Assembly (NCBI RefSeq): GCF_048569485.1
Contig: NC_134354.1
Coordinates: 336,181,643 to 336,245,642, forward strand
Source: Anomaloglossus baeobatrachus
Lineage: Eukaryota > Chordata > Amphibia > Anura > Aromobatidae
Direction of reading: 5' to 3'
Length of the DNA stretch: 64,000 nt
Position numbers and translations under genes: made by a program. Positions 10,887-23,905 of this stretch are shown in pieces. Below the pieces are notes generated by a model. It did not search any database. It was given only the letters and a program-made list of their open reading frames with translations, and was not told the origin of the DNA. Each line of letters starts with the position of its first letter. The first letter of the stretch is position 1.

Positions 10887-11435
10887 CAGAGTTCCTCTGG
10901 CCCTTCTGTGGCCTGTTGGACGTGGATGATTGGGACCTGGCTGAGGGCCGAAAGGACCAAAAAAGGGAATTTTGTTTACTTACCGTAAATTCCTTTTCTT
11001 CTAGCTCTAATTGGGAGACCCAGACAATTGGGTGTATAGGCTATGCCTCCGGAGGCCGCACAAAGTATTACACTCAAAAGTGTTAAGCCCCTCCCCTTCT
11101 GCCTATACACCCCCCGTGCTCCCACGGGCTCCTCAGTTTTGGTGCAAAAGCAAGAAGGAGGAAAAAGAATTATAAACTGGTTTAAAGTAACTTCAATCCG
11201 AAGGAATATCGGAGAACTGAAACCATTCAACATGAACAACATGTGTACACAAAAAAACAGGGGCGGGTGCTGGGTCTCCCAATTAGAGCTAGAAGAAAAG
11301 GAATTTACGGTAAGTAAACAAAATTCCCTTCTTCTTTGTCGCTCTATTGGGAGACCCAGACAATTGGGACGTCCAAAAGCAGTCCCTGGGTGGGTAAAAT
11401 AATACCTCGTAAGAGAGCCGTAAAACGGCCCTTTC

Positions 11436-14400
11436 CTACAGGTGGGCAACCGCCGCCTGAAGGACTCGTCTATCTAGGCTGGCATCCGCCGAAGCATAGG
11501 TATGCACCTGATAGTGTTTCGTGAAAGTGTGCAGGCTCGACCAGGTAGCCGCCTGACACACCTGCTGAGCCGCAGCCTGGTGCCTCAAAGCCCAGGACGC
11601 GCCCACGGCTCTGGTAGAATGGGCCCTCAGCCCTGATGGAACCGGAAGCCCAGCCGAACGGTAAGCTTCGATAATTGGCTCCTTGATCCACCGAGCCAGG
11701 GTTGATTTGGAAACCTGTGACCCTTTACGCTGGCCAGCGACAAGGACAAAGAGTGCATCCGAGCGGCGCAAGGGCGCCGTACGAGAAATGTAGAGTCTGA
11801 GTGCTCTCATTAGATCTAACAAGTGCAAATCCTTTTCACATTGGTGAACTGGATGAGGATAAAAAGAAGGTAAGGAGATATCCTGATTGAGATGAAAGGA
11901 GGATACCACCTTAGGGAGAAAATTCGGAACCGGACGTAGAACCACCTTGTCCTGGTGAAACACCAGGAAAGGGGCTTTGCACGACAATGCTGCTAGCTCA
12001 GACACTCTCCGAAGAGAAGTGACTGCTACTAGAAAAAACCACTTTCTGCGAAAGTTGTGAGAGGGAAATATCTCTCATTGGCTCGAATGGTGGTTTCTGA
12101 AGAACCATCAGAACCCTGTTTAGATCCCAGGGTTCTAACAGCCTCTTGTAAGGTGGAACGATGTGACAAACCCCCTGCAGGAACGTGCGTACCTGTGGAA
12201 GCCTGGCTAGGCGCTTCTGGAAAAACACAGAGAGCGCTGAGACTTGTCCCTTAAGGGAGCCGAGCGACAAACCCTTTTCCAGTCCAGATTGAAAGAAGGA
12301 CAGAAAAGTGGGCAAGGCAAAAGGCCAGGGAGAAAAAACCCTGAGCAGAGCACCACGACAGGAAAATTTTTCACGTCCTGTGGTAGATCTTGGCGGACGT
12401 TGGTTTCCTAGCCTGTCTCATAGTGGCAAAGACGTCTTGAGATAACCCTGAAGACGCTAGGGTCCAGGACTCAATGGCCACACAGTCAGGTTGAGGGCCG
12501 CAGAATTCAGATGGAAAAAACGGCCCTCGAGATAGCCAGTCTGTTTGGTCTGGTAGAGTCCACGGTCGGCCGACCGTGAGATGCCACAGATCCGGGTACC
12601 ACGACCACCTTGGCCAGTCTGGAGCGACGAGGATGGCGCGGCGGCAGTCGGTCCTGATCTTGCGTAACACTCTGGGCAACAGTGCCAGCGGAGGAAACAC
12701 ATAAGGGAGCTGAAACTGCGACCAATCCTGAACTAAGGCGTCTGCCGCCAGAGCTCTGGGATCTTGAGACCGTGCCATGAACATTGGTACCTTATTGTTG
12801 TGCCGGGACGCCATGAGGTCGACGTCCGGCACCCCCCAGCCGCAACAGATCTCCTGAAACACGTCCGGGTGAAGGGACCATTCCCCTGCGTCCATGCCCT
12901 GGCAACTGAAATAATCTGCTTCCCAGTTTTCCACGCCTGGGATGTGAACTGCGGATATGGTGGATGCCGTGGCTTCCACCCACATCAAAATCCGCCGGAC
13001 TTCCTGGAAGGCTTGCCGGCTGCGTGTGTCGCCTTGGTGGTTGAAGTATGCCACCGCTGTGGAATTGTCCGACTGAATTCGGATCTGCTTGCCCTCCAGC
13101 CACTGCTGGAACGCTTTCTGGGCAAGATACACTGCCCGTATGTCCAGAACGTTGAACTGAAGCGAGGACTCTTGCTGGGTCCACGTACCCTGAGCCCTGT
13201 GGTGGAGAAAAACCGCTCCCCACCCTGACAGACTCGCGTCTGTCGTGACTACTTCCCAGGATGGGGGTAGGAAGGATATCCCCTTCGATAATGAAGTGGG
13301 AAGGAGCCACCACCGAAGGGAAGCTTTGGTCGCCTGAGAGAGGGAGACGGTCCTGTCGAGGGACGTCGGTTTCCTGTCCCATTTGCGTAGGATGTCCCAT
13401 TGAAGGGGACGCAGGTGAAACTGCGCGAAAGGGACTGCCTCCATTGCTGCCACCATCTTCCCCAGGAAGTGCATGAGGCGCCTCAAGGAGTGTGACTGGC
13501 CTTGAAGGAGAGATTGTACCCCTTTCTGTAGTGACTACTGCTTGATCAGCGGAAGCTTCACTATCGCTGAGAGGGTATGAAACTCCATGCCAAGATATGT
13601 CAGCGATTGGGCCGGTGTCAGATTTGACTTTGTAAAATTGATGATCCACCCGACACCCTGGAGAGTCTCCAGGGAAGCGTCGAGGCTGCGTTGGCATGCC
13701 TCTTGAGAGGGTGCCTTGATCAGTATCCAAGTACGGGATCACCGAGTGACCCTGAGAGTGGAGGACCGCTACTACAGTAGCCATAACCTTGGTAAAAACC
13801 CGTGGGGCTGTTGCCAGGCCAAACGGCAGTGCCACGAACTGCAGGTGTTCATTTCCTATGGCGAAGCGCAAGAAGCGCTGGTGCTCTGGAGCAATCGGTA
13901 CGTGGAGATAAGCATCTTTGATATCGATCGACGCAAGGAAATCTCCTTGGGACATTGAGGCGATGACGGAGCGGGGGGATTCCATCCTGAACCGTCTGGT
14001 TTTTACATGTTTGTTGAGCAGTTTCAGGTCCAGGACCGGGCAGAAAGACCCGTCCTCCTTTGGGACCACAAACAAGTTGGAGTAAAAACCGTGGCTCAGT
14101 TGCTGAAGAGGAACCGGGATCACCACTCCTTCTGTCTTCAGAGTGCGCAGCGCCTGCAGAAGAGCCTCGGCTCGCTAGTGAGGCGGGGGATGACCTGAAG
14201 AATCGAGTCGGGGGACGAGAGATGAACTCTATCTTGTAACCGTGAGACAGAATGTCTCTCACCCAGCGGTCTTTTATTTGTGGCAGCCAGGTGTCGCAAA
14301 AGCGGGAAAGCCTGCCACCGACCGAGGATGCTACTAGAGGAGGTCGAAAGTCATGAGGAAGCCGCTTTGTTAGCGGCGCCTCCGGTGGCCTTTTAAGGAC

Positions 14401-14601
14401 GTGACTTAGACCGCCATGCATCAGAGTTCCTTTGTACTTTCTGAGACCTTTTGGACGAGGAGAATTGGGACCTGCCCGCGCCCTGAAAGGACCGAAACCT
14501 CGACTGCCCTCTCCTCCGTTGGAGTATGTCCTGTTTGGACTGGGGTAAGGATGTATCCTTTCCCTTGGATTGTTTGATGATTTCATCCTGACGCTCGCCA
14601 A
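11436..14601 (-). pseudogene. RT-RNase H and recombinase regions of DIRS copy C
   Basis: The same domain order as in copy B: recombinase nearest 11436 (SLDRRVLQAAVAHL terminus and AHSTRAVGASW), RNase H around 12900-13300, and RT above 13400 with NLFVVPKEDGSF and the fingers/palm motifs. Several breaks are present, so it is regarded as defunct. Confidence 0.82.
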
Positions 14602-15793
14602 ACAGCCTGTCGCCAGAAATTGGCAAACTGGTTAAGCGCTTTTTGGAAGCAGAATCTGCCTTCCATTCCCGTAGCCACAAGGCCCTGCGGAGTACCACCG
14701 AATTGGCGGCCGCGACCGCCGTACGGCTCGCAGAGTCCAGGACAGCAATAATAGCGTAAGACGCAATTGCCGAGGTCTGGGTGGTAATGGATGCCACTTG
14801 TGGCGCGGCCGTGCATGTGGCTGCTTCAATTTGTGCTTGACCTGCTGAGATAGCTTGTAGCGCCCATACAGCTGCGAATGCTGGGGCAAAAGAAGCTCCG
14901 ATAGCTTCATAGATGGATTTCAACCAGAGCTCCATCTGCCTGTCAGTGGCATCCTTGAGCGAGGCCCCCTCGTCCACTGCAAGAATGGATCTAGCCGCCA
15001 GTCTGGAGATTGGAGGATCCACTTTGGGACACTGAGTCCAACCTTTAACCACGTCAGGGGGAAAAAGATAACGTGTATCCTTAAGGCGCTTAGAAAAAAC
15101 GCTTATCTGGACAAGCATGATGAGTCTGGACTGCCTCTCTGAAATCAGAGTGGTCTAGAAACATACTCGGTGTAAGAGAAGCTGACTCCTCCGCCGGAGG
15201 AGCTGAGGGAGAAATATCCAGCATTTGATCGATGGACGCACTAAGAACGTTCAGTATGGCGTCCCCGTCTGGAGTATTAAGATTGAGAGCGCCCTCAGGA
15301 TCAGAATCCTGATCAGCTGTCTCCGCATTATCACCAGAGATTCCCCCCGCTGAGACCCTGAACCATATGATGTCGAGGGAAATTCTAAGCGAGCCCGCTT
15401 AGTCGGTCTGGGGCTGGGGTTTAAGTCAGAACCCTCAGCCTGGGATGTATGAGATACCCCGGGAGGACATTGTTGGTCCAACTGAGGGGGGCCAGGGAAC
15501 AATGATTCAACAGAGTCCCTTTGCTGAGATACCGGCCTGGACTGCAAGGCTTCTAGTATCTTAGCCGTAGTCTCAGAGAGTTTTGCAAACTCCGTCCCCG
15601 TCACTAGGACAGTGTCAACAGGTGGCTCCCCCTGGGCCCCTCTTAGCAAAGGCCCTGGCTAAAGAAGTGTCACCGGGGCCGAACATGCACACAATGAGGG
15701 TCAATGGAACCTGCCGGCAGCTGGGTCGTACAAGCGCCGCAGGCAGCATAATAAGCCTGTGTTTTTGGCACCCCTGCCTTTTGTGGGCGCCAT
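14393..15793 (-). pseudogene. ORF1 (gag-like) of DIRS copy C
   Basis: Starts with ATG at 15793 (MAPTKGRGAK) and has the family N-terminal Cys cluster. Further on comes the conserved helical region with KRLKDTRYLFPPDVVKGW and CPKVDPPISRLAARS, the most conserved part of ORF1 across copies. The C-terminal part is basic, rich in Lys, Arg, Gln and Ser, which suggests nucleic-acid binding (inference). Broken in a few places. Confidence 0.75.
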
Positions 15794-16745
15794 GCTATTG
15801 TTTTCCCTGAGTAACACACTAGGGTATATAGCCAGAATGAACTGTGCTCCTACAGTGTAAAATATATACTAAAAACAAATAATGTATCAGTACACTGCAG
15901 CACCATGAGGCTAGCACCACAGGTGCTGCTTACCATCCGCCTAAAGCGGTTATGGAGGCCACCAGAGACCGTGTCTGGGTCTCTCAGGATTTGTCCCTCT
16001 CTGCAGCGTCGTAGGAGCTGACAGGAAATGGCTGCGGCGTCCTGACGAGAGGAGGGAGCCGTGGGCGTAGCCGAGGTGCTCACACTGTGCACAGTGAGGG
16101 GGGTGGAGTATGGAAATCATATTCCAGCCCTCAGTGCTGCTCTTCCGTGCAGCGTCCCGCCCTTCCCCTGCCTGTCAGGGCTGAGGGCGGGAGAAAGGGA
16201 AACTAGGCCGCAAGCCAAGCCGGGGACTCGAGTATAAGCGTGGCCGCCGTAAAAGCGCGGCCAACGCCGAAGTCCCCGGCGAACTACAAGTCCCAGCCGC
16301 GCCGCAGTGTCCCATGGCAGTGGCGGTTAGCGCGGTAGCCCCTACATATAAACACACTCAGCGACGCTGAGTGTGTAATGGCACAGTTTAACCCGGTCCC
16401 CCAGTGCACTAGCACACCCAGCAAAGCTGAGGTGTTGCCGTGCGCGGTCCCCACAGGGATACAGAGTACCTTCACGTAGCAGGGCCATGTCCCTGAACGG
16501 TACCCGGCTCCTATCCAGCAGTCTCCACAGGAGTTGTGGATGAAGCACGGTCTCAGTGCCTGGAGACCGATAGGATCCCACTTCACCCAGAGCCCTGAGG
16601 GGGATGGGGAAGGAAAACAGCATGTGGGCTCCAGCCTCCGTACCCGCAATGGATACCTCAACCTTAACAACACCGCCGACAAGAGTGGGGTGAGAAGGGA
16701 GCATGCTGGGGGCCCTATATGGGCCCACTTTTCTTCCAACCGACA

Positions 16746-16768
16746 TAGTCAGCAGCTGCTGCTGACTA
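16746..16768. other. Conserved leader palindrome, DIRS copy C
   Basis: The same 11+1+11 palindrome (tagtcagcagc / gctgctgacta) as in copies A, D and E, at the same distance from the left end. Confidence 0.7.
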
Positions 16769-16960
16769 ATCTGTGGAGCTGTGCTGTGCGTGTCTGCCTC
16801 CTTCGCACAAAGCAAAAAACTGAGAAGCCCGTGGGAGCACGGGGGGTGTATAGGCAGAAGGGGAGGGGCTTAACACTTTTGAGTGTAATACTTTGTGCGG
16901 CCTCCGGAGGCATAGCCTATACACCCAATTGTCTGGGTCTCCCAATAGAGCGACAAAGAA

Positions 16961-18297
16961 ACCTCGATTGAATTTTTCGTTGCTGAGGTCTGTTTGGTTT
17001 GGACTGGGGTAAGGACGAGTCCTTTCCTTTGGATTGCTTAATAATTTCATCCAATCGCTCGCCAAACAAACGGTCGCCAGAAAATGGCAAACCGGTTAAG
17101 AACTTCTTGGAAGCAGAGTCTGCCTTCCATTCGCGTAGCCACATGGCCCTGCGGACTGCCACCGAATTGGCGGACGCTACCGCTGTACGGCTCGCAGAGT
17201 CCAGGACTGCATTCATGGCGTAGGATGAAAATACCGACGCCTGAGAAGTCAAAGACGCAACTTGCGGAGCAGAGGTACGTGTGACCGCATTAATCTCAGA
17301 CAGATAAGCTGAGATAGCGTGGAGTGCCCACACTGCTGCAAAGGCTGGGGCAAAAGACGCACCTGTGGCTTCATAGATGGATTTCATCAGGAGTTCTATC
17401 TGCCTGTCAGTGGCATCCTTGAGCGATGAACAATCTGCCACTGATACTACGGATCTAGCCGCCAGTCTAGAGACTGGAGGATCCACCTTGGGACATTGAG
17501 CCCAACCCTTAACTACGTCAGAGGGGAAGGGGTAACGTGTGTCATTAAGACGCTTAGAAAAGCGCTTGTCCGGAAATGCTCTGTGCTTCTGGACAGCATC
17601 TCTGAAGTTAGAGTGATCGAAAAACGCACTCCATGTACGTTTGGGAAACCTGAACTGGTGTTTCTCCTGCTGAGAAGCAGACTCCTCTACAGGTGGAGGC
17701 GGGGGAGATAGATCTAACACCTGGTTGATGGACGCTATAAGGTCATTTACTATGGCGTCCCCTTCCGGTGTATCAAGATTGAGAGCAACGTCAGGGTCAG
17801 AGCCCTGAACTGCGACCTCCGCTTCATCCTCAAGTTGAGACCCCGAACAGTGTGATGAAGTCGGGGAAGGTTCCCAGCGAGCCCGCTTAGCCGGTCTGGG
17901 ACTGCGGTCCGTGTCGGAGTCCTCCCCGTGAGACCTAGGTGTCACCCCAGGAGCACGCTGCTGCGCAGACCGAGAGGGGCCTGGGGGCGATGAACTCACA
18001 GTGCCCGAGGCCTGTGTAATAACCGGTCTGGACTGCAAGGTTTCTAGTATCTTAGCAGACCATCTGTCCATAGACTGAGCCATGGATTGTGAAAGCGACT
18101 CAGAGTTTCTCAGCCAAAACTGCAAACTCTGTCCCTGCCACCTGGACAGTGGAAGCAGGGGGTTCTACCTGAGCCGAGGGTCCCACCAGTGCCCGAGGCT
18201 CCGGCTGAGCGAGTGCAACAGGGGCCGAGCATTGCTCACAGTGAGGGTAGGTGGAACCTGCAGGTAACATAGCCGCACAAGAGGTACAGGTTGCAAA
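16961..18297 (-). pseudogene. ORF1 (gag-like) main part of DIRS copy B
   Basis: A long open stretch carrying the ORF1 core: FPKRTWSAFFDHSNFRDAVQ, RYPFPSDVVKGWAQCPK and the alanine-rich helical segment SIYEATGASFAPAFAAVWAL. It is the middle piece of copy B, between nested copies C and D. The few codons around the ORF1 start lie at 30130-30171 on the other side of D. Confidence 0.8.
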
Positions 18298-18625
18298 GAA
18301 GGGAATTTTGTTTACTTACCGTAAATTCCTTTTCTTCTAGCTCTAATTGGGAGACCCAGACAATTGGGTGTATAGGCTATGCCTCCGGAGGCCGCACAAA
18401 GTACTACACTTAAAAGTGTTGAGCCCGTGGGAGCACGGGGGGGTGTATAGGCAGAAGGGGAGGGGCCTAACACTTTTAAGTGTAGTACTTTGTGCGGCCT
18501 CCGGAGGCATAGCCTATACACCCAATTGTCTGGGTCTCCCAATTAGAGCTAGAAGAAAAGGAATTTACGGTAAGTAAACAAAATTCCCTTCTTTTTCGCT
18601 CTATTGGGAGACCCAGACAATTGGG
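18298..18625. repeat. Near-perfect long palindrome at the right end of DIRS copy D
   Basis: The right terminal repeat (18298-18430) is followed at once by an inverted copy of itself (about 18431-18590). The usual 160-bp spacer seen in B, C, F and H is missing. Arms of about 140 bp match almost exactly; translations of the two strands give the same peptide (MGDPDNWVYRLCLRRPHK). The internal complementary region (18532-18625) overlaps the second arm. Confidence 0.85.
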
Positions 18626-19649
18626 ACGTCCAAAAGCAGTCCCTGGGTGGGTAAAATAATACCTCGTAAGAGAGCCGTAAAACGGCCCTTTCCTACAGGT
18701 GGGCAACCGCCGCCTGAAGGACTCGTCTACCTAGGCTGGCATCCGCCGCAGCATAGGTATGCACCTGATAGTGCTTCGTGAAAGTGTGCAGGCTCGACCA
18801 GGTAGCTGCCTGACACACCTGTTGAGCCGTAGCCTGGTGCCTCAAAGCCCAGGACGCTCCCACGGCTCTGGTAGAATGGGCCTTCAGCCCTGAGGGAACC
18901 GGAAGCCCAGCCGAACGGTAAGCTTCGATAATTGGCTCCTTGATCCACCGAGCCAGGGTTGATTTGGAAGCCTGTGACCCTTTACGCTGGCCAGCGACAA
19001 GGACAAAGAGTGCATCCGAGCGGCGCAGGGGCGCCGTACGAGAAATGTAGAGTCTGAGTGCTCTCACCAGATCTAACAAGTGCAAATCCTTTTCACATTG
19101 GTGAACTGGATGAGGATAAAAAGAGGGTAAGGAAATGAAGGGAATTTTGTTACTTACCGTAAATTCCTTTTCTTCTAGCTCCAATTGGGAGACCCAGACG
19201 ATTGGGTGTATAGCTACTGCCTCCGGAGGCCACACAAAGCATTACACTAAAAAGTGTAAGGCCCCTCCCCTTCTGGCTATACACCCCCCGTGGGATCACG
19301 GGCTGATCAGTTTTAGTGCAAAAGCAAGAAGGAGGAAAGCCAATAACTGGTTAAACAAATTCAATCCGAAGGAACATCGGAGAACTGAAACCATTCAACA
19401 TGAACAACATGTGTACCCGAACAAACCAAAAATCCCGAAGGAAACAGGGGCGGGTGCTGGGTCTCCCAATTGGAGCTAGAAGAAAAGGAATTTACGGTAA
19501 GTAACAAAATTCCCTTCTTCTTCGGCGCTCCATTGGGAGACCCAGACGATTGGGACGTCCAAAAGCAGTCCCTGGGTGGGTAAATGAATACCTCAAGTTT
19601 GGACTGTAAAAACAGCCCTTCCCTACATGGAGGCAACCTCCGCCTGCAG

Positions 19650-22636
19650 GACTCATCTACTTAGGCTGGCATCCGCCTAAGCGTAGGCATGCACCTGAAA
19701 ATGCTTGGTGAAGGTGTGCAGACTCGACCAGGTAGCCGCCTGGCACACCTGCTGAGCCGTAGCCTGGTGCCGTAATGCCCAGGACGCACCCACGGCTCTG
19801 GTAGAATGGGCCTTCAGCCCTGATGGAACCGGAAGCCCAGTAGAACGGTAGGCTTCAAGGATTGGTTCCTTGATCCATCGAGCCAGGGTGGATTTTGCAG
19901 CCTGCGACCCCTTGCGCTGACCAGTGACAAGGACAAAGAGTGCATCCGAGCGGCGCAGGGGCGCCGTGCGGGAATGTAGATTCTGGGTGCTCTACACCAG
20001 ATCCAACAATGGAAAGTCATTACATATCGATGAAATGGATAAAAGGAAGGTAAGGAGATATCCTGATTGTGATAAAAAGGGGATACCACCTTAGGGAGAA
20101 ACTCTGGGATCGGGCGCAGCACTAGCTTATCTTGGTGAACACCAGGAAGGGAGCTTTGGATGACCGCGCTGCTAGTTCGGACACTCTCCGAAGAGACGTG
20201 ACCGCTACCAGAAAGGCCACTTTCTGTGAAAGTCGAGAAAGTGAAACATCCCTCAGAGGCTCGAAGGGCGGCTCCTGGAGAGCAATTAATACCCTGTTCA
20301 GATCCCATGGGTCTAACGGCCTCTTGAACGGAGGGACAATGTGATAACCCCCCTGCAGGAACGTGCGTACCTGAGGAAGTCGTACTAGGCGCTTCTGAAA
20401 GAATACCGACAGCGCTGCGACTTGTCCTTTAAGGGAGCCGAGCGACAAACCTTTTCCCAATCCAGATGCAGGAAGGGAGGAAAAAGGAGACAATGCAAAT
20501 GGCCAGGGAGACACTCTCTAAGCAGAGCACCAAGATAAGAATAACTTCCACGTCTTGTGGTAGATCTTGGCAGACGTCGGCTTCCTAGCCCGTCTCATGG
20601 TGGCAATGACGTCTTGAGATAATCCTGAAGACGCTAGGATCTCGGACTCGATGGCCACACAGTCAGGTTCAGGGCCGTAGAATTCAGTGGAAAAAACGGC
20701 CCTTGGGACAGTAAGTCTGGCCGGTCTGAGTAGTGCCCACGGTTGGCCGACCGTGAGATGCCACAGATCCGGGAACCACGACCTCCTCGGCCAGTCTGGG
20801 ACGACGAGGATGGCGCGGCGGCAAGCGGAGCTGAGCTTGCGTAGCACTCTGGGCAACAGTGCCAGAGGTGGAAACACATAGGGTAGCTGGAACTGCGACC
20901 AATCCTGAACTAGGGCGCCTGCCGCCAGAGCTCTTTGCTCGTGAGACCGCGCCATGAAAATCGGGACCTTGTTGTTGTGCAGAGACGCCATTAGGTCGAC
21001 GTCCGGCATCCCCCAGCGGCTACAGATTTCCTGACACCATTCTGGGTGCAGAGGCCATTCCCCTGCGTCCATGCCCTGGCGACTGAGGAAGTCTGCTTCC
21101 CAATTTTCTACGCCCGGGATGTGAACTGCGGAAATGGTGGATGCTCTGTCTCCCACCCACATCAGAATCCGCCGGATTGCCTGGTAGGCTTGGCGATGCG
21201 TGTTCCGCCTTGGTGGGTGATGTATGCCACCGCTGTGGAATTGTCCGACTGAATTCGGATCTGTTTTCCTTCCAGCCACTGCTGGAAGGCTTGCAGGGCA
21301 AGATACACTGCCCAGATTTCCAGAACATTGATCTGAAGGATGGACTCCTCTGAAGAGAGTCCTTGACCGTCTGAGAAGGGAGACGTTCCTGTCTAGGGAC
21401 GTCGACTCCCCAACCCATTGGCAAAGCATGTCCCATTGAAGTGGACGCAGATGAAACTGCGCGAAAGTGACTGCCTCTGCATGAGGCGACTTAAGGGGTG
21501 TGACTGGCCTTGAAGGAGAGACTGCACCCCCGTCTGTAGTGAACGCTGCTTGTCCAGCGGAAGCTTCACTATCGCTGAGGGAGTGTGAAACTCCATGCCC
21601 AGATATGTCAGCGATTGGGTCGGTGCCCGATTTAACCTTGAAAAGTTGATGATCCACCCGAAACTCTGGAGAGTCTCCAGCGCCACGTTCAGGCTGTGTT
21701 GGCATGCCTCTTGAGAGGGTGCCTTGACAAGTGGATCGTCCCAGTAAGGATCACAGAGTGACCCTGAGAGTGCAGGACTGCTCCCACTGCTGCCCTGAAC
21801 TTGGTGAAAACCCGTAGGGCTGTCGCCAGACCGAAGGGCAGGGCTACGAACTGAAGATGCTCGTCTTCAATAACGAAATGTAGCAAACGCTGGTGCTCTG
21901 GAGCAATCGGCACGTGGAGATAAGCATCCTGATGTCTATTGATGCTAGGAAATCTCCTTGAGACATTGAGGCAATGACGAAGCGGAGGGTTACATCCGGA
22001 ACCGCCTGGCCTTCACGTGCTTGGTGAGCAGTTTTAGGTCCAGAACGGAACGGAAAGAGACACCCTTTTTTGGCACCCCAATCAGATTGGAGGAAAAAAC
22101 CGTGTCTTGTTCCTGAAGAGGAACAGGGATTACCACTCCTTCTGCCTGCAGAAGAGCATCGGCTCGGTGGGGGGGGGGGGGGGGGGAAGTTCTGAAGAAT
22201 CGAGCCGGAGGACGAGAACAGAGCTCTATCCTGTACACGTGAGACACAATGTCTCTCCCCCACCGGTCTGTGACCTGTGGCAGCTAAATGTCGCCAAGCG
22301 GGAGAGTCTGCCACCAACCGCGGATGCGGAGAGAGAGAGCTGAAAGTCATGAGGAGACCGCCTTGGTAGCGGTTCCTCCGGCTGCCTTCCTTGGGCGTGA
22401 TTGAGCCCGGCCGGAATCTGAGCCCCTCTGAGCCTTTTGAGCCCTTTTGGACGAGGACAATTGGGACCTGCCCGAGCCTGGGAAGGACCGAAACCTCGAC
22501 TGTCCCCCCAGGACAGCATTACTAGGGTAAGTCGCAATGCAGACATTGCGAGGTTAAGGACACCACCTGCGGCACAGATGTACATGTGCTCAAGACCAGC
22601 TGTGCAAGACCAGCTGAAATAGCTTAGAGTGCCCAT
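19650..22636 (-). pseudogene. Recombinase and RT-RNase H remains of DIRS copy E
   Basis: Recognisable blocks include RTFLQGGYHIVPP and LGSLKGQVAALSVFFQKR for the recombinase, VDLMASLHNNKVP and RRSWFPDLWH after RNase H, and ALPFGLATALRVFTK for RT. The order is as in the other copies, but the frames are heavily interrupted. Confidence 0.8.
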
Positions 22637-23504
22637 ACGGCTGCGAATGCCGGAGCAACCGACACGCTGATAGCTTCACAGACAGATTTCAACCAGAGGT
22701 CCATCTGTCTGTCAATGGCATCTTTAAGTGAAGTCCCATCTCCACTGCAACTATGGATCTAGCCGCAAGCCTGGAGATTGGGGGATCCACCTTTGGACCC
22801 TGGGTCCAGCGCTTTACCACGTCAGGGGGAAGGGATAACGTGTATCCTTAATACGTTTGGAGAAAACGCTTATCTGGTAAGCGTGGTGTTTCTGAACTGC
22901 TTCTCTGAAGTCAGCGTGGCCAGAAAAGTACTCAATATACGCATGAGATACTGAAAAAGGATTTCTCCTGCTGTGAAGCTGACTCCTCCACTGGGGGAGC
23001 TGAGGGAGAAATATCCAACATTCCATTGATGGACGCTATAAGATCATTCACTATGGCGTCACCATCCGGTGTATCCGGATTGAGAGCGGTGTCAGGACCA
23101 AAGCCCTGATCAGCTACGTCTGCCTCATCATACAGAGAGTCCTCCTGCTGGGACCCTGACCAGTGATGAAGCCGAGTGCCGCACCCAGCGAGCTAGCTTA
23201 GGCTGTCTGGGACTGTCGTCCGTGTCAGAGCCTTCACCCTGGAATGCCTGGGACCCCCCCGGAGCACTGATTATGTTCCAAATGAGGGTGGCCAGGGAGC
23301 ATTAATCAAGATTGCCCATGGCCTGTCTGGACTGCAAAGTCTCTATCCCATGACAATCTATCGGCCGAAACTGCAACTCCGTCCCTGTCCCTGGACAGGG
23401 TTCACAGGTGGTTCCTTTGGCCACCTCTAGTAGAGACCCCGGCTGACCAAGTGCTACAGGGGAGCATTGCACACAATGGGGGTCAGTGGAACCTGCCGGT
23501 GGAA

Positions 23505-23905
23505 CAGTATCACATGCAGTAAAAGCAGCATAGAAAGCCTGTGTTGCTTTTTTGCTGCTGTATTCTAACCATCTATGCAATGTATAGCATACAAGCATAA
23601 ACACTTCAGCACATGCAATACAAGCAGCATAGAAAGCCTGTGCCTTGGCACCCTTGCTTTTTTGCTGCTGTTGTCCAGCCCTCTAGGAGAATATAGCCAA
23701 GAGTAGCGACCGTACAGTGCAATGTATAGCATACAAGCATAAGTACAAATGAACACTTCAGCACATGCAATACAAGCAGCATAGAAAACCTGTGCCTTAG
23801 CACCCTTGCTTTTTTGCTGCTGTTATCTCGCCATCTAGGAGGGCATATAGCCAAAGATAGCGACCTACAGTGCAGTGTATAGCATACAAGCATAAAATAC
23901 AAATG
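23505..23905. repeat. Tandem copies of the ORF1-start segment in DIRS copy E
   Basis: A segment of about 120-140 bp is repeated roughly three times. It contains gcatagaaagcctgtg, ttggcacccttgcttttttg, ctgctgttgt, a gtgcaatgtatagcatacaagc stretch and a cacttcagcacatgcaata join. Units start near 23515, 23611 and 23761. Copy H carries two such units at the equivalent place (about 62880-63180), so the duplication predates the split of these two copies or arose repeatedly. Confidence 0.85.

Larger units (their letters stand above)
10962..16960 (-). mobile_element. DIRS1-like retrotransposon copy C, nested in copy B
   Basis: A 6.0-kb minus-strand element with both ends present: right terminal repeat from 10962, internal complementary region at about 11272-11368, and left terminal repeat ending at 16960. 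Copy B resumes directly after it (cctcgattgaatt..), and an AAA trinucleotide stands at both junctions. ORF1 begins MAPTKGRGAK, as in copy D, so C and D form one subfamily. Parts: recombinase about 11436-12480, RT-RNase H about 12480-14600, ORF1 about 14393-15793, leader 15794-16820. Roughly four to six breaks in the coding part. Confidence 0.92.
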
